A stretch of DNA of 64,000 bases, from contig OY365820.1 of NCBI GenBank assembly GCA_959347315.1, forward strand, positions 1,154,810 to 1,218,809, in the 5' to 3' direction. The position numbers and the translations under genes were made by a program. Under the pieces are notes generated by a model. The model worked only from the letters and a program-made list of their open reading frames with translations, ran no database searches and was not told where the DNA came from. Below, one piece after another: positions 1-17,900 of the stretch. The stretch's first letter is position 1, and the number at the start of each line of letters is the position of its first letter. The DNA is from Bimastos eiseni (taxonomy: Eukaryota > Annelida > Clitellata > Crassiclitellata > Lumbricidae).

Positions 1-1612
1 GGATGAGGATGAGGTCGTCACTTCGAGGAAGGGTAGAGCCCCAGATGAGCTAAGGAAAGCGAAGAAACTCCTTTCTATCATTGACAGACATCATAAGGGT
101 ATTAATCACATTCGTTAACTGACTGACTTGCAAACTTACTTACTGACTGATTGACTGACTGCCTGACGGACTGACCGACTGACTGACTGCCTGATTGACT
201 GACTGACTGCCTGACTGACTGACTGCCTGACGGACCGACCGACTGACTGACTGCCTGATTGTCTGACTGACTGCCTGATTGACTGACTGACTGACTGCCT
301 GACTGACTGACTGACTGCCTGACGGACCGACCGACTGACTGACTGCCTGATTGTCTGACTGACTGCCTGATTGACTGACTGACTGACTGCGTGATTGACT
401 GACTGCCTGATTGACTGACTGCCTGACTGACTGACTGCCTGATTGACTGACTGGCTCACTGACTGGCTCACTGACTGGCTCACTGACTGAATTATTTTAT
501 TTCAAAATCTTCCTTGGAACAATAATAATCTAATACATTGACTACTGTTTAGCTTAAAAAGTTATTAATTGTTCAGTTATCGATTTGTTAATATCATTGA
601 ATAAATTGATAAATGAATTGTCCTGAATGCGTTATTAGTGACCTGTAGTATTTCCATTGAAGCTCTTGGAGAAGCGTGCAAGGCGAAGAACCGCGACTCC
701 ATCTTAGCCTGCCTGGACAAACTCCGATCATCTAAGCTGGATCGCTTTCTTCGGGGTCCCATGAAGACCGCCTCGGAACTGGCCGACGCCCTTGACACAC
801 GCGAGATCCGGATGCCCATCCTTGCCATGGACAAGAAGACGATGTGTGAGATACGAAGCTACGCTAAACCATCGCCTCTTGTACATCGCGTAATGCAAGC
901 TGCACTTCTACTCCTAGGAGAAGACGAGGGAACCACAGAGGTGAGTTGCTGTGATAATTATATTATCCAGAGCGCTCGATTTAAACACCTTTATAACAAT
1001 TTGTATGAGTGATATAAAAAAATAAACTCCATTGCCAAAAAAACTCAGACAGTGCAAGTTCCAAGCCTGGATAAAGGAGTGAGCGACACTAATGTCTTTC
1101 TTACAATACAGATTATTTTAAATGTATTGTACACCAAAGTGCGGTTATGCAGTAGGTTAAATAAAGAAATACTTACTTCTTTTAACTTACTTGTTGTACA
1201 CATGGGTCATATTCCTAGGTTCACACAGTATTATAATAAGCTTTAAATTTTGCTGCTGCTGATGTGCATGCGTGTAACTAGGGTGTTAAACAGACTCAAC
1301 TCCGAAATGAACTTCCCCACTGTTAATACTTAGACAGCGCCAGTCCCAAGCATGGATGAATGAGGGGGCGATTCTAACGATCCTTGTTATCACACATTCT
1401 CGTTAAACAGCAAATACTTCCACCTCTGTTGGACTGAGGGCACCAAATAAACACCTTTTAAATAGTTATCCAGGTTATTATAAGAAAACAATACACATCT
1501 GTTTCGTCGATTCGTCAGTTCCAGGCATTTCAATAACGGACAGATAGGCTATATAAAGATATTTATACTAACGGTATAAGATCCTGAGAATTAACACTCA
1601 CTTGAATTAAAC

Positions 1613-1656
<44 letters not shown>

Positions 1657-4600
1657 AAAATGGATTACAAACGTTATGTGTAATGAACTGAAATGAAATA
1701 CTTCAAAGACCTTATATTATGTCAAGACTCGACACTCAACAGCCTATACATGTCGCTATAAGATGTCGTTAAACATTGGAATAATAAGTTCATACAGTAT
1801 TTCAAAGCATTTCCATTATGTTATTACTGCTGTTTGTTCATTTCTTCTTGTTTTGGACCGAAAGCATTGGTCTTCGCCCTCTTAATATATAACACAGGCG
1901 ACCTGAGTCACAAGCTAACCTACAGTTGTAGCCAATTATATATAATAGTGTTGCTGGCGAAGTTAAGGTGTCCAAGAAGTCATTTTTTCACAAGCAACAA
2001 TTGGAAAATGTAGTATAGTGACACACTGGATTGTTACTGTCGAACAATAACACAGACGAATTTGACGGTCATTATTGTGAGAGGAAATAGGGCAATAAAG
2101 TGTTAATTCCAAACGGACCATTAGTGGCGAATACAGCTTTTTGATTTTTTAATGACACCGTTCATTACCGAAGGCGATTTGGTGTTGCCTCCCTCCTTTT
2201 TCCAGGCTTGGGACTGACACTGTCAATGTCCAAACTGTGGTGGAGTTCTGCCGAATACAGCTTTGTGTGTGTAATATGTGTATTTAACGACGCATCTATG
2301 ACAAGGATGATAAACAACCTGTCCATGCCAGTGGCTTTATAGTAACGTCCAGGTTCAATACCAGTCACGTGGTCTGGAGTTCCTAGAAATTATGTCACAC
2401 GGTCTCCATCAGCTATTGGTCAGTGGGCGTGGTCAGGGTTACTTACAGGTTTGCGACAGTTGTTTAATACAACCGTTGTAATTGTCAGCCCAGGGTGGCC
2501 TATAACCCAAAGCGAGTGACATGTAGGTCTCCCAATCCTAGTAAACCCGCATCTGAGGTAAAACAAAGTGCCCTGACACAACCAATGGAGCACCAAGAGG
2601 GGCAGCGAAACATGGAGCCCTTCACCGTAAATTACCGGCAATTTTAGGACACCTTAATATTTTAAGCAATTACAAAATATATTCAGAGAATGGATTTTTT
2701 TACACGATTTCACCTTCTGTATGTGCATTTAGCAGCCGCTGCTGGCATTCTGACAGTGTCTGTCCCAAATTTCGATAAAGGAGGGCAACGCTAATAATTA
2801 TTGTTATGACACAGTGTCGTTAAACTGCAACTGCTACTACTACCACCACCACCGCCACTACCGCCACTACCGCCACTACTACTACCACCAGTCTTCATTA
2901 TTTCATTTAGATGTGGTCGAAAGTCCAGAATTTCTGTTCCCCTGATGGTCCGAAGGGCATGAACCGGCGACTCATGACCTTTAACCCAGAAAATCTCCAC
3001 CAGTTCATCGTCGATAGGGCATTCGATCTACTAAAGGTCATCAAGCTGGTCGACGTTCAGAGAGCCAGTCCAGGGGCCGCCACGTTCTACGTATGGGTGA
3101 GGCTATAGATATAATGTACTCTAATAAAAGCTATCGTACTTGAATTCAAATTCTATTCGTTGAAATGATTACAGAATATTTGCATCTGCCTAGTTTTATT
3201 TGACCTCGACCTACCTGAGACTTTTCTGCACTTTGGTGCCCCCTTTATCTGCAAGGGCCTCCTTGCGATCTTCCACTCGCGGCCTTCTTGTTGTTCCGCG
3301 CATACGCTCTGCTACGGTCTAGTCGAAGAGCTTTACCTATAAAATTATTGGCCCTTCAGCTTGGAACTGTCTTCCACAGTCCATGGGCCTGGAATTACTC
3401 ATCCTCTCACCTTGTCAGTTTCGGAATCGCCTTAAGACCTTCCTGTTCCCTTGCCCAGGCACAGACGCCCGTTGAGAGCGCTGCTGATTTGAGCTGCGGT
3501 ATACAAATACTTGGTTAGGCCCTACATTGCATTACAGTACATTATTCAATCTTGTGATAGCATTCCGATTTTATTCAAATTGGTCATCCTTGCTTTAGTG
3601 AACTCGGCGTTTATATTACTTGGTAGTTTCGGACAAAAGTAACTTATTTATGAACTCACTTTTTCATATAACTCTGTAATCTCCAAAAAAATGGTGTCGA
3701 AAAGCGTTTATTGAAGAACGTACTTAATCATATAACCCTGTAGTATACAAAAAGCAAGGAGTTGAATAAAATATAATTACGGAATGTAATGCAATGATAT
3801 GATGTACTGTAATGCAACTGCGCCACTCAATTCAGAGGCGCTCAAAGAACCTACTCGTTTTCTAAGCATAATAGTGTAGGCTTGTTAACTACATCATTGC
3901 TTTCAACGGCTCGTTTCAAAAAAGAAACTTAGGCCCCTACGTGTAGCTGTTCGCCTACAAAACGGTGTCTAGAAACGCTACGAAATTTTCGAAATGCTAC
4001 TTTGAATGTTGAAACGCCGTCACTATTTGCATTCTGATAGTGCCGCTTGGCCTACTCAGTTAGACACCCTTAGAATGGCAAAAACCGCAAAAAAAATCAT
4101 GGCAAAAAAAATTACTTACTTTAACTGATCTCTACCTAAATAATATATATTATTTAGGTAGAGATCAGTTAAAGTAAGTAATGCTAAATAGCGAGTCAGT
4201 TAACAACACCACTGCTTGCAACCTGACAGAGCCTGTCCAAAGGACGGATAGAGGAGGAAGGGAACGCTAATTATCTTTGGTTTAACAGTATATTTAAACT
4301 GCTACTGCCACCACCTCTTAAATAATATAACGTGGAGCATTACAATGTCGTTAAACAGCATCCGACCATACAACCTCTATAATACTGTACCACATCTTTG
4401 TAGCAACTGATCAAACCCTAACCCTAACCCTAACCCATAATCCTAACCCTAACCCTAACCCTAGCTTGTCATTAAAAGTAAGGTGTTGAATAACTGTAAT
4501 TACGGAATGTAATGTAATAATGTGATGTAATGTAATGTAATTCGTTCATAAATTGCTTCTCAATTTGAAATTAAATGAACATTATTTTGATTATTATGAT

Positions 4601-4989
4601 TTTTTTTATTATAGTCGTACTATTTGTAAGCGATCGTTAACGTTACATCGCAAGTTAGGCATTACTTCATTATTCGGTCTATAAATAAAAGCAATACGAA
4701 CTGTACTGATAATAAACACCGAGGGTTACATTTTAGGGAGGTTGATTGCACTAACTACAACTACGTGTGCTTACAATTGCAGGCGATGGGCGTTCTCAAG
4801 AAAAGGGGATGTGTGTGGGATGAACAAAAGACCCCCATTGACCCCATGAACAAACCAGGGCAGAAGGCGACAAAGAAGGTCAACCTTGACCAACTTATTC
4901 GGAGAGAGGTGGAAATTTTTGCTGAGGCTAAGCGCGCATCGACGAAACCCAGTCAGAAGAACGGCGATCACCAAAAGTTTGACTCATAG
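1..4989 (+). CDS. Dynein-stalk-like protein, C-terminal four exons (5' partial)
   Basis: Four exons join in one frame: 1-98 (its start is outside the window), 639-940, 2911-3096 and 4783-4989 with TAG at 4987-4989. Donors are gtatta, gtgagt and gtgagg; acceptors are ttattag, tttcatttag and acaattgcag. Exon 1 leaves one base (G) that pairs with TG at 639 to make Val; the later junctions are phase 0. The product ends in about 260 visible residues. The stretch MCEIRSYAKPSPLVHRVMQA, followed by LLLLGE, then W, and later VDVQRASPGAATFYVWAMGV, follows the pattern of the dynein heavy-chain microtubule-binding stalk (Pro-Pro-like turn, V..VM.A...L, W, then S.A...F..W). The last 60 residues are Lys-rich. 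No AAA+ motor can be seen and the protein stops soon after, so this is not an ordinary dynein heavy chain. The function is unassigned; a ciliary or microtubule role is only inference. AATAAA at 5445-5450 may be its poly(A) signal. Confidence 0.75.
118..489. repeat. (GACT)n-derived satellite
   Basis: About 370 bp of GACT tetranucleotides with interspersed GCCT, GATT and GGAC variants, in the first intron visible of the stalk-like gene. It starts about 20 bp after the donor at 99. Because the higher-order period is a multiple of three, the minus strand is open for 115 codons of Ser-Gln-Ser-Val repeats. That frame is a by-product of the repeat and not a gene. Confidence 0.9.
1045..1410 (-). repeat. 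Two degraded copies of the GTTTAACGAC family A, reverse orientation
   Basis: Around 1045-1095 and 1320-1410 the reverse complement of family A can be read: gccagtcccaagc followed by a purine-rich ggagg-type block, cgctaatgat-type core and the terminal cgttaaac. The second copy keeps the whole core and its end at about 1410. They lie in the intron between 940 and 2911. An (AT)n microsatellite follows at 1617-1653. No coding signal is seen in the rest of this intron. Confidence 0.55.
2150..2828. repeat. Two family A copies in opposite orientation
   Basis: A forward copy (about 2165-2255) has cctccctcc, ttccaggcttgggactg and the distal gtggtggagttctgcc block. A reverse copy (about 2735-2828) ends in gtcgttaaac. 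They flank otherwise featureless AT-rich intron just upstream of the exon at 2911. A (TAC/CAC)n trinucleotide run at 2833-2888 lies right before that exon's acceptor. Confidence 0.55.
3240..3560 (+). mobile_element. Non-LTR retrotransposon 3' fragment (L2/CR1-like C-terminus)
   Basis: Translated on the + strand with frameshifts, this resembles the extreme C-terminus of L2/CR1-type reverse-transcriptase polyproteins: a W-N-x-L-P core (gcttggaactgtcttccac) followed about 25 codons later by a K-T-F-L-F box (aagaccttcctgttccc). A near copy with the same wording lies at 29240-29440. It ends in a short-repeat (cattacagtacatt) tail. The ORF is broken, so it is a dead insertion in an intron of the stalk-like gene. 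Confidence 0.6.
4111..4182. repeat. 72 bp perfect palindrome
   Basis: Two 36-base arms with no spacer and no mismatch. The left arm starts attacttactttaactgat and the right arm is its exact reverse complement, meeting in ATAT|ATAT. The match stops abruptly at both ends (A at 4110, G at 4183). It lies in the last intron of the stalk-like gene, about 600 bp before the last exon. Confidence 0.95.
4205..4360 (-). repeat. GTTTAACGAC family A copy, reverse
   Basis: The reverse complement of family A: cctgtccaaaggacggatag, an aggaggaaggg block, cgctaattatctttg and tttaaact. A second terminal fragment with caatgtcgttaaac follows at about 4343-4358. Confidence 0.5.
4414..4464. repeat. Interstitial telomeric repeat (CCCTAA)n
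   Basis: About eight units of aaccct with a single interruption (aacccataatcct). The C-rich strand is on +. It is internal to an intron and well away from the window ends, so it marks an interstitial telomere-type repeat and not a chromosome end, provided the assembly is right. The unit TTAGGG is the common animal telomere repeat. Confidence 0.9.
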
Positions 4990-5805
4990 ACAAAGTGATC
5001 AAAGTTATTAAGTCATAAATATTATTTACAATTAACATTTGTCAAAAAATAGAATTCAAATAAGGTGCTTTAGAATGCAATTTTAACATATTTTTATTCA
5101 TGATTATAAAAGCAGAATTTGTATCAAGTTGTTTATGATATATGCTTCCAGTCATTTTAGTATTAAGGGGCTTGTCATTAAATAACTTGTATTATTAATC
5201 CACAGTTTAACGTCGTCATATGACATCAATGGTCGTTGACGACAATTTGAAACATATAGACTACAGTGATAATAAATTCATAGTGACCAAGAGACATAAT
5301 TCTTAACTGTCTGAACTTTAAACTAATGTTCATTGTTTTACACATAAATAATAACGGATTAACATAATCTATAATACATGTCATGTGGTATCTCATGCAA
5401 ATGTAACTATATTTGCATCAATATTTGCACCAAGAAATATTCAAAATAAAGCAAATTATGTGTGACCAATCGCTCAAATGATAATTCTAGGCCTTTATAA
5501 TTTGGAAGTCTGAAGAAATAAAGGTGTCAAATAGCCAATTATCTCTTCTCTATGTGAAATAAGGTGAATAATGTCGACGTACGATCTCATTACCTTACTT
5601 AGCAACAAAATAATTTCTTGTACATTTGTGATTCAGAATACGGCAATTTATATCAAATCGTTGGTCTGGAGATACGTCTAGGATACTTTACTAGACTGTC
5701 AATTCGGGAATAACGTGGCAAGCATAGTTACAATAGTGTTTTAATATTATAGCCGATAAGATTTTGATATTTTGAACATGTGAAAAATGATATCTTTATA
5801 GTAGT

Positions 5806-5930
5806 CGCAGTTTAACGATGCCATGTCGGCCCATGTGATAACAAAGATCATTAGCGTCGCCCTTCTCCTTTATCCAGACTTGGGACTGGCACTGCTGGGC
5901 CGGAAGTAGTAGAGAAGTTACAACACTTTT
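5806..5930 (+). repeat. GTTTAACGAC family A, well preserved copy
   Basis: This is one of the best copies of the commonest repeat in the window. The order is: cagtttaacgaYRc, a short spacer, tgataacaaagatcattagc, gtcgccc plus a pyrimidine block (ttctccttta), tccagacttgggactggcac, then a ctg..agtag tail. Other copies: 7461-7545, 7781-7890, 14325-14425, 14441-14550, 34918-34995, 40200-40295, 49085-49190, 50752-50870, 53730-53840 and 61085-61195 on +; 6330-6425, 24223-24300, 28868-28965, 29131-29205, 42000-42080, 45176-45260, 47700-47780, 47875-47955, 48528-48612, 49605-49680, 57275-57345 and 59370-59475 on -. It has no coding capacity. It is probably a SINE or MITE; no clear tRNA-type promoter was seen. 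Confidence 0.8.
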
Positions 5931-6154
5931 GCTTCAATCAACGTCTGTGGGGAGCCCAGACAGCTGAGGAGTCGCCCATTAGCCGTAAGAGTTCGCCAGA
6001 AACTGAATAGAAACAATACTGCAAAGCGTCACACCTTTTATTTATGCCATGCTGTTGTAATAAATACATGTACCTGATGGATTTCATTAACTGATGTTCA
6101 CATTAGCTAATTTAAAAATACGACAATGCAATGACAATGCAAAGAGCCGTAAGT

Positions 6155-6225
6155 GCTGTAATATGCAAAGCAAATTTCTTTCGACTGCAACGGCCTCTGT
6201 TGTCAAAAGCGGTCCTTAAACTCCC
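6155..6225 (-). repeat. GTTTAACGAC family B copy
   Basis: Family B reads, in forward sense, gtttaacgacagcttatgac, aacagaggccgttgcc, gtcgacagaaa, then ttgc..ggcatattacagcac. Copies: 6155-6225, 36205-36280, 48397-48470 and 51795-51875 on -; 13388-13440, 14243-14290 and 39085-39170 on +; a terminal fragment at 1750-1780. It shares the start gtttaacgac and the spacing aaca.ag..c.ttg.cgtcg with family A, so the two appear related. Confidence 0.75.
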
Positions 6226-8099
6226 GGATTCATCATTTCATTTACTGTTCAATCAAATTATACTGGGGAATTCATCTGTAACCTACTGAAGTCGACGGCA
6301 TGAATATGTTTAGACCAATTAGAATTACTCTGCCGCTTATTCCAATCTGGCAGTGCCAGTCCCAAAGCAAGACGAGTGAGGGTGACATCAAATATCATGG
6401 TAATCACACAGTGTCCTTTAATTGAGCCAACAACAATACTAGCTATTAGAATCCAGATTATGTGCTAAAGGTCGACAAGAGAAAGGTGAACCTTATTCAT
6501 CCTTGTAATCTACATTTGAAACTACATGTAAAGCAAGACAGATTTACATTAATTAGAATCACTGTTTATTTCCGCGTTGAAATATGTTTATGGGACTTAT
6601 CAAACTGTGGGATTGAATCGTTAACCATCAAATGAATAATAGTAAGCGTATTGCGGGCATACACTGGGTGGAAGGTGTCATAAGGAGATAATTATCCAAG
6701 ACAATCACTTCTGGATCAGCATTTCAAGGAATACATAGAATGTCAGGGTTTGTTTGCAATATAGCCACACTGAATTAGCAGAATTAGGCTATAATTATAA
6801 CTAAGGAGCCTATTAACTTAATATGCATATGTAGTGCAAGCTTGTCAGCGAAGTCATTAATTTCCACGGTTCGTTTCTAATTATTTGTATAATAATTGCT
6901 GAACTCTTATGGTAACGCCAAAATAAGAAATAGATGTATATGGGCGGACCGTCCTTGACACCATTTTGAAAGACGGAGATGCGGTTTGGAAATGTTGCTT
7001 CAGGTGAAGTAGTTGTAATGGCAATCGTTAGACGAGGCCTTAAGTTTTTGTTCCGCATCAGAGGCGTTGCTATCTTGTATTGATGTATGTTTCATCGAAA
7101 ATTTTTATAGAGATTTATTTCAACTTTTAAGAATTTGCATGCTAATGATTGATTGTTTGGATTTAGGCAAAGTCTGTTTGCACTTTGCTGTTTTACAAAG
7201 ATTGAGATCTTGGGATAGCATGCCAATTGCTTCTACTAAGTGGAGTTGCACAGAAGGCGTAACTGGGAGTGCTTCTGTTTCTGCGCGTATTCTTTAGAAT
7301 TTTATCTTCCCATGGGGCTTTACGTATACTGGGGGGGGCTCTGATGACGTTGAACTTGGAGATGCGCTATAGAAATATGTAAATAAATACCATAGAATGA
7401 AGAGGTCGTTTGCGTGAATGAAGGTTATTTTTGCCGCACACGAAGATGGTGATTGGTGGTTGTTTAACGACACTGTGATAACAAAGATCATTAGCGTCGC
7501 CCTCCTCCTTTAGCCAGGCTTGTGACTGGCACCGGCCGAGTACTACCAGAGTCAGAGTTAAGCATTGATTATGGCACCATTATATTCCGTTGAGACGTCA
7601 CCATTAGAGGTGTCTAATTTGAGCGTTTTCAGTTCAAGTATAATTCTGTGGTTGACGACATCTTGTGACTTTCAAGACTTTTATCTGATCGGAAAGATGC
7701 AATAACTTATAAAAATATTATTGATAAGTGGTCAGCGACTAATGAAATCTTGCGGCGAACAGTATTTAGTAATTAGTTTCAGTTTAGCGACACTGTATGG
7801 TAGGCCCTAACACAGATCATTAGTATAGCCCTCCTCCTTCATCCAGGCTTGGGACTGGCACCGCCTTGGTACAAGCAGTGGATGAGTTTGGACAATTATA
7901 TGAGGTGTGTCATTTCTGGGCAATATATTCCTCACTTAATGAAAACACAATTCGAGCATAACTGTTCATTTACCTTCATTCAGCTGTGGATTGCTCTCTG
8001 GTCGCCGATCTCTTCGCTCGACCTCTAGAGGTGACTTTGTGGTTCCAAATACTCACACAGAATAAAGCTTTCGCAATTGTAAGTCTTAGTGTTTGCAAC

Positions 8100-8240
8100 A
8101 ACCTCGAGTACATTTGACCTGCACTCTTTCCCGCGCGACCCATCCTCCTGCTTCTATAAACTACTCAAGACTTTCCTTTTTGACCTGATCTAAATAGTTA
8201 TCTTTCAGAAGCGCTATATAAATTGCATTGATAGATTGGT
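8100..8240 (+). mobile_element. L2-like LINE 3' end with hairpin and short-repeat tail
   Basis: The sequence reads like a degenerate F-x-K-L-L-K-T-F-L-F-D-L C-terminus (tataaactactcaagacttt), then agaagcgctatataaattgc and an (ATTG)n-like tail. The same ending occurs at 8870-8910, 17725-17785, 25625-25665, 33880-33930, 36390-36680, 43145-43200 and 50465-50525 on +, and at 20690-20750, 31680-31740, 38755-38820, 41380-41440, 46885-46945, 51485-51545, 52965-53010 and 61668-61720 on -. Confidence 0.65.
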
Positions 8241-8701
8241 TGATAGATTAAACCTACCATTATTCGCCGTGTATGAAGTGAACTTAAATTATTGTGCTAG
8301 CGATAAGAAAATCAATACTAGCCAAAATCCTCACACCGTTGTGGATGTCTATGATAATAATAGTCCTAACAAAGACTGTTTGAATGCTAAAACTGCACCA
8401 TTCATAATTTTATTCTGAAAACATCTTCTGCACATAATAATTTATTGAGGCATTAGAACGGAGACGGAGTTTAACAAATTACCTTCAATAGATCTACCAG
8501 ACAAAATTATTAGCGGGCAACAAAAACCGCATTATCGATTTAATTCCATTCAAAACAACTTGTTCCAAAAGATAAATTATAAAAGTACTTTTGTTGAGGC
8601 CGTGTTTCAAAAGCGACTTAGAGACATGGGAATACAAGAGTCGCACTAATCATGCGGACGACGGTGAGATTTGCTTCCGACATGAACCGAGTTCTACTAT
8701 A

Positions 8702-14952
<6,251 letters not shown>

Positions 14953-14996
14953 CTTCCCTCTGACGATCTTTGGAACGAGGTCAGCGTCTACTCCAG

Positions 14997-17900
14997 CTGT
15001 AAAGAGTATTGTATCGCATTGAAGGCTTATTGCATTTTACAGATATATTAAAACAAGTTTTGCTTAGACACCTCTAAATCGTATCTTTCCCATTATTATA
15101 CCAACCTTACCAACCAACCAGTGGCGGCTCTAGGCTCTTTCATCAAAGGGGCCTGTGGGGGCCGAAGTCCCGGGAGAGGGGGTCAATTGGATACCCGAGT
15201 TTTGTCGAAACTGAGAGTGCTAGGTATAGCTCCACGCTGAGGGACATCGACCAGATACATTTATATGCATTATAGAGCAACACGAATTCTTCACATCGAC
15301 ACGATAGATATTTAAAAATAGAATTACTTTATTTAAAAGTAAAGCATTAACTATGCACAATACATATACTTTATGAAAAGTAAGTTTACGATTGTCGTGT
15401 CAAAATTCAAATTGATCTACAAAGGCACCTGTGATAATGGACTCTGCACGAACAGATTAAATCGACAACATTGTCAGACTACTTAGACGAATATCAGACA
15501 TAGTGCTTTTTAGATATACTTTAATTAGTTTCAGAGCAGAGAAGCGGTTCCGACAGGCTGTGGATGTTACTGGTAAAACAATGGCTATGTTTGACATTCT
15601 GTACATTTCATCAAAAGCAAGTTTGTATGGTTCCAGAAAGAAACCAGTTGTGGTCATATTAGTTGCACATAAACTTGAATGCATTGAACCAACCTACCAA
15701 CGTGTAGACATGATTCCATCCAAGTGGCACGGTCTAGTCGGTTTCTAGTCAGTGTACGTTGTCGGTTTTGTCAGTCGGTTGACTGGAACGAAACCGACTG
15801 AAGAAATTTCTCAATCTGCTCTCAATTGCAAACTTGTATAATTATCCAAAGTTTGAGTTAACCAAGTCCTGAAGATAATAAACTAAATCGACCTAGTTAT
15901 CAGCACCATGAAAAAACTAAATCTCTATTTCAATATCACCCTGGAGTAGATGTCAGTTTGCAGAGCTATACATTGGTCACCATTACCGCGGTTTTATCGT
16001 CGGTTCTTTCTCCTTTACCGCGATATTACCATGATAGTAAACTCGTCGATAGGGTTTAATTGTTGTCCCCACAAACGCTGAATTTACAGCGGCACGAATT
16101 TGGCATAATTTTATATTTATTTATACAACCATAGACTTGACTTACTTGAATAATTAAGTTATTGATAATTCTTTGAGTCCTTTGAGAAATTTGTCGAGGC
16201 TTATTTTAATATACGTAACATTAAATAATTTGTATGTAATTATAGATAATACCGATATTATGATATTGATTGCGCAAAACCTGGGTAAATGATAAAATGT
16301 GTAATTATAAATGCTATTTGAATTGCGTCATACACGCGTGACGTAATGGCCCAATATCGGGAAGGCGTGATGTCATGCTATTTCGACGAAATTCAGACAC
16401 GCCCAGTTTAATTGGGTCGGTCTATCAATCACGTGGTTTGTCATGTCATGTCACATCGTCGCTTCGCGACGGTTGACTACATGAATGGGAAAGTGATGTC
16501 CAATGCTTTCTGTCTCGTACGATGTTCATTAAGCTTGTGCCTTTTAAGCCAGTCCACGCCATGACATTGTCAAACCAGTAGATTCTGGGTCTTCCACGAC
16601 TTCGGCTTCCTTCCAATATACCCAACATTACACTGTTCTCAATACTGTCTTTAGGCTGTCTCACGATGTGCCAGAAGTACCGCAATTTTCTGGATTTGAT
16701 GTGGCTCAACAGTTTGCAGTCAACGTGGTTTGTGGTTCACAGCAAAAGAACACGGTCATCAATTAAATGTTCGTTTATTAAATTTTTGTGACAAAAATTT
16801 TGTCACATACATGTATTCTATTGGAAGTTAAGTAATATGATCAACTTGGTTTGTCTAATAGTGTTTGTCTAAAAGATATTACAGCTTTAGGCATTGTGTA
16901 GATAAAATTAAGACTATTCGGATGTTAGGTAGCCTATACACATTGCTTTTTTCTAGAGAAAGAGGTGCCGGAAAGCATCCGTATTGTCGAAAGAGATGAT
17001 ACTACAATTAGATACCAAGTAAAATAAATTTTCTAGAACTCAATGATCACAAGCTATGCTCTTACTTGTTAATTTTAGAATATGAAAAATTAAATCAAAT
17101 TTCAGAGCTTTTGCACAACTACTATTTTTTTATTATCTAGTAATTGGAAAAGGTGCCGGAACGCCATTCCAGCGCGTTCCGTCAGAAAAAAGCACTGAGT
17201 ATACATACTGGATTATTAGTGTTGCATTTGAAGGAGGATATCATTTCACTTTTCACTAATTTAAACAACCCAAGTATATCCTTAACCAATTAAGTCCTAG
17301 AGGCTAGAACACAAGCCATGTTCTCCCACCCAAATACAGCTCAAGTTTTTCACAGATCCTTATATACAAATATTTACTAGTGTTTTATTAATTCGAGCCG
17401 TTTTAATACTTCACTGTCAGTCAGGTTAGTATTTATGCGCTTTTAGCAGAATGTTTTCTTTGCGATAAACGAAGTAAAATCGGGGCCCAGCAACGTACAA
17501 TTCTAGCTTTTATTGGGCTGCATTTGTGTCTCAAATGAATGCATTTTGTTTGAAAAGTTAGAGGTTTAAGTGTAATAAATTCACTCATTCGCGCTGAATC
17601 GAGTAGGTGAGCAATTCATCGTCGACGTTGGGGCTTTTGTCTACAGCACATTTTGTGTATTGAACTTTTGTATAGCTGCGAGTCCAGTCTTTTATTAGTT
17701 TGTTTATTGTGAGTCCGGGCCTGGGTCTGGAGCGCCTCTGAATAGTTATCTTGAAGAGGCGCTATATAAATTGTATTGATTTTGCCATAGGCAAGCTACC
17801 AAAGGATTGATGGCATAAAATAGGAAGCTCTGGTCCTCTGGACATCGGCATAATCGCCAAAAATTGATTCGATACAGCTCTGGATGTAGTATTCAGACTA

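Larger units (their letters stand above)
4990..8701. other. Intergenic region between convergent genes
   Basis: No coding exon is recognised. The region holds family A copies at about 5806-5930 (+), 6330-6425 (-), 7461-7545 (+) and 7781-7890 (+), a family B copy at 6155-6225 (-), and an L2-like retrotransposon end at 8100-8240. AATAAA on the minus strand at 8441-8446 and 8408-8413 could serve the PRPP synthetase gene that ends at 8702. The remainder is unremarkable AT-rich DNA. Confidence 0.6.

Noticed and set aside
136..483. 115-codon minus-strand ORF of Ser-Gln-Ser-Val repeats
   Set aside because: It is the translation of a GACT-type satellite in an intron; no start context, homology or codon bias.
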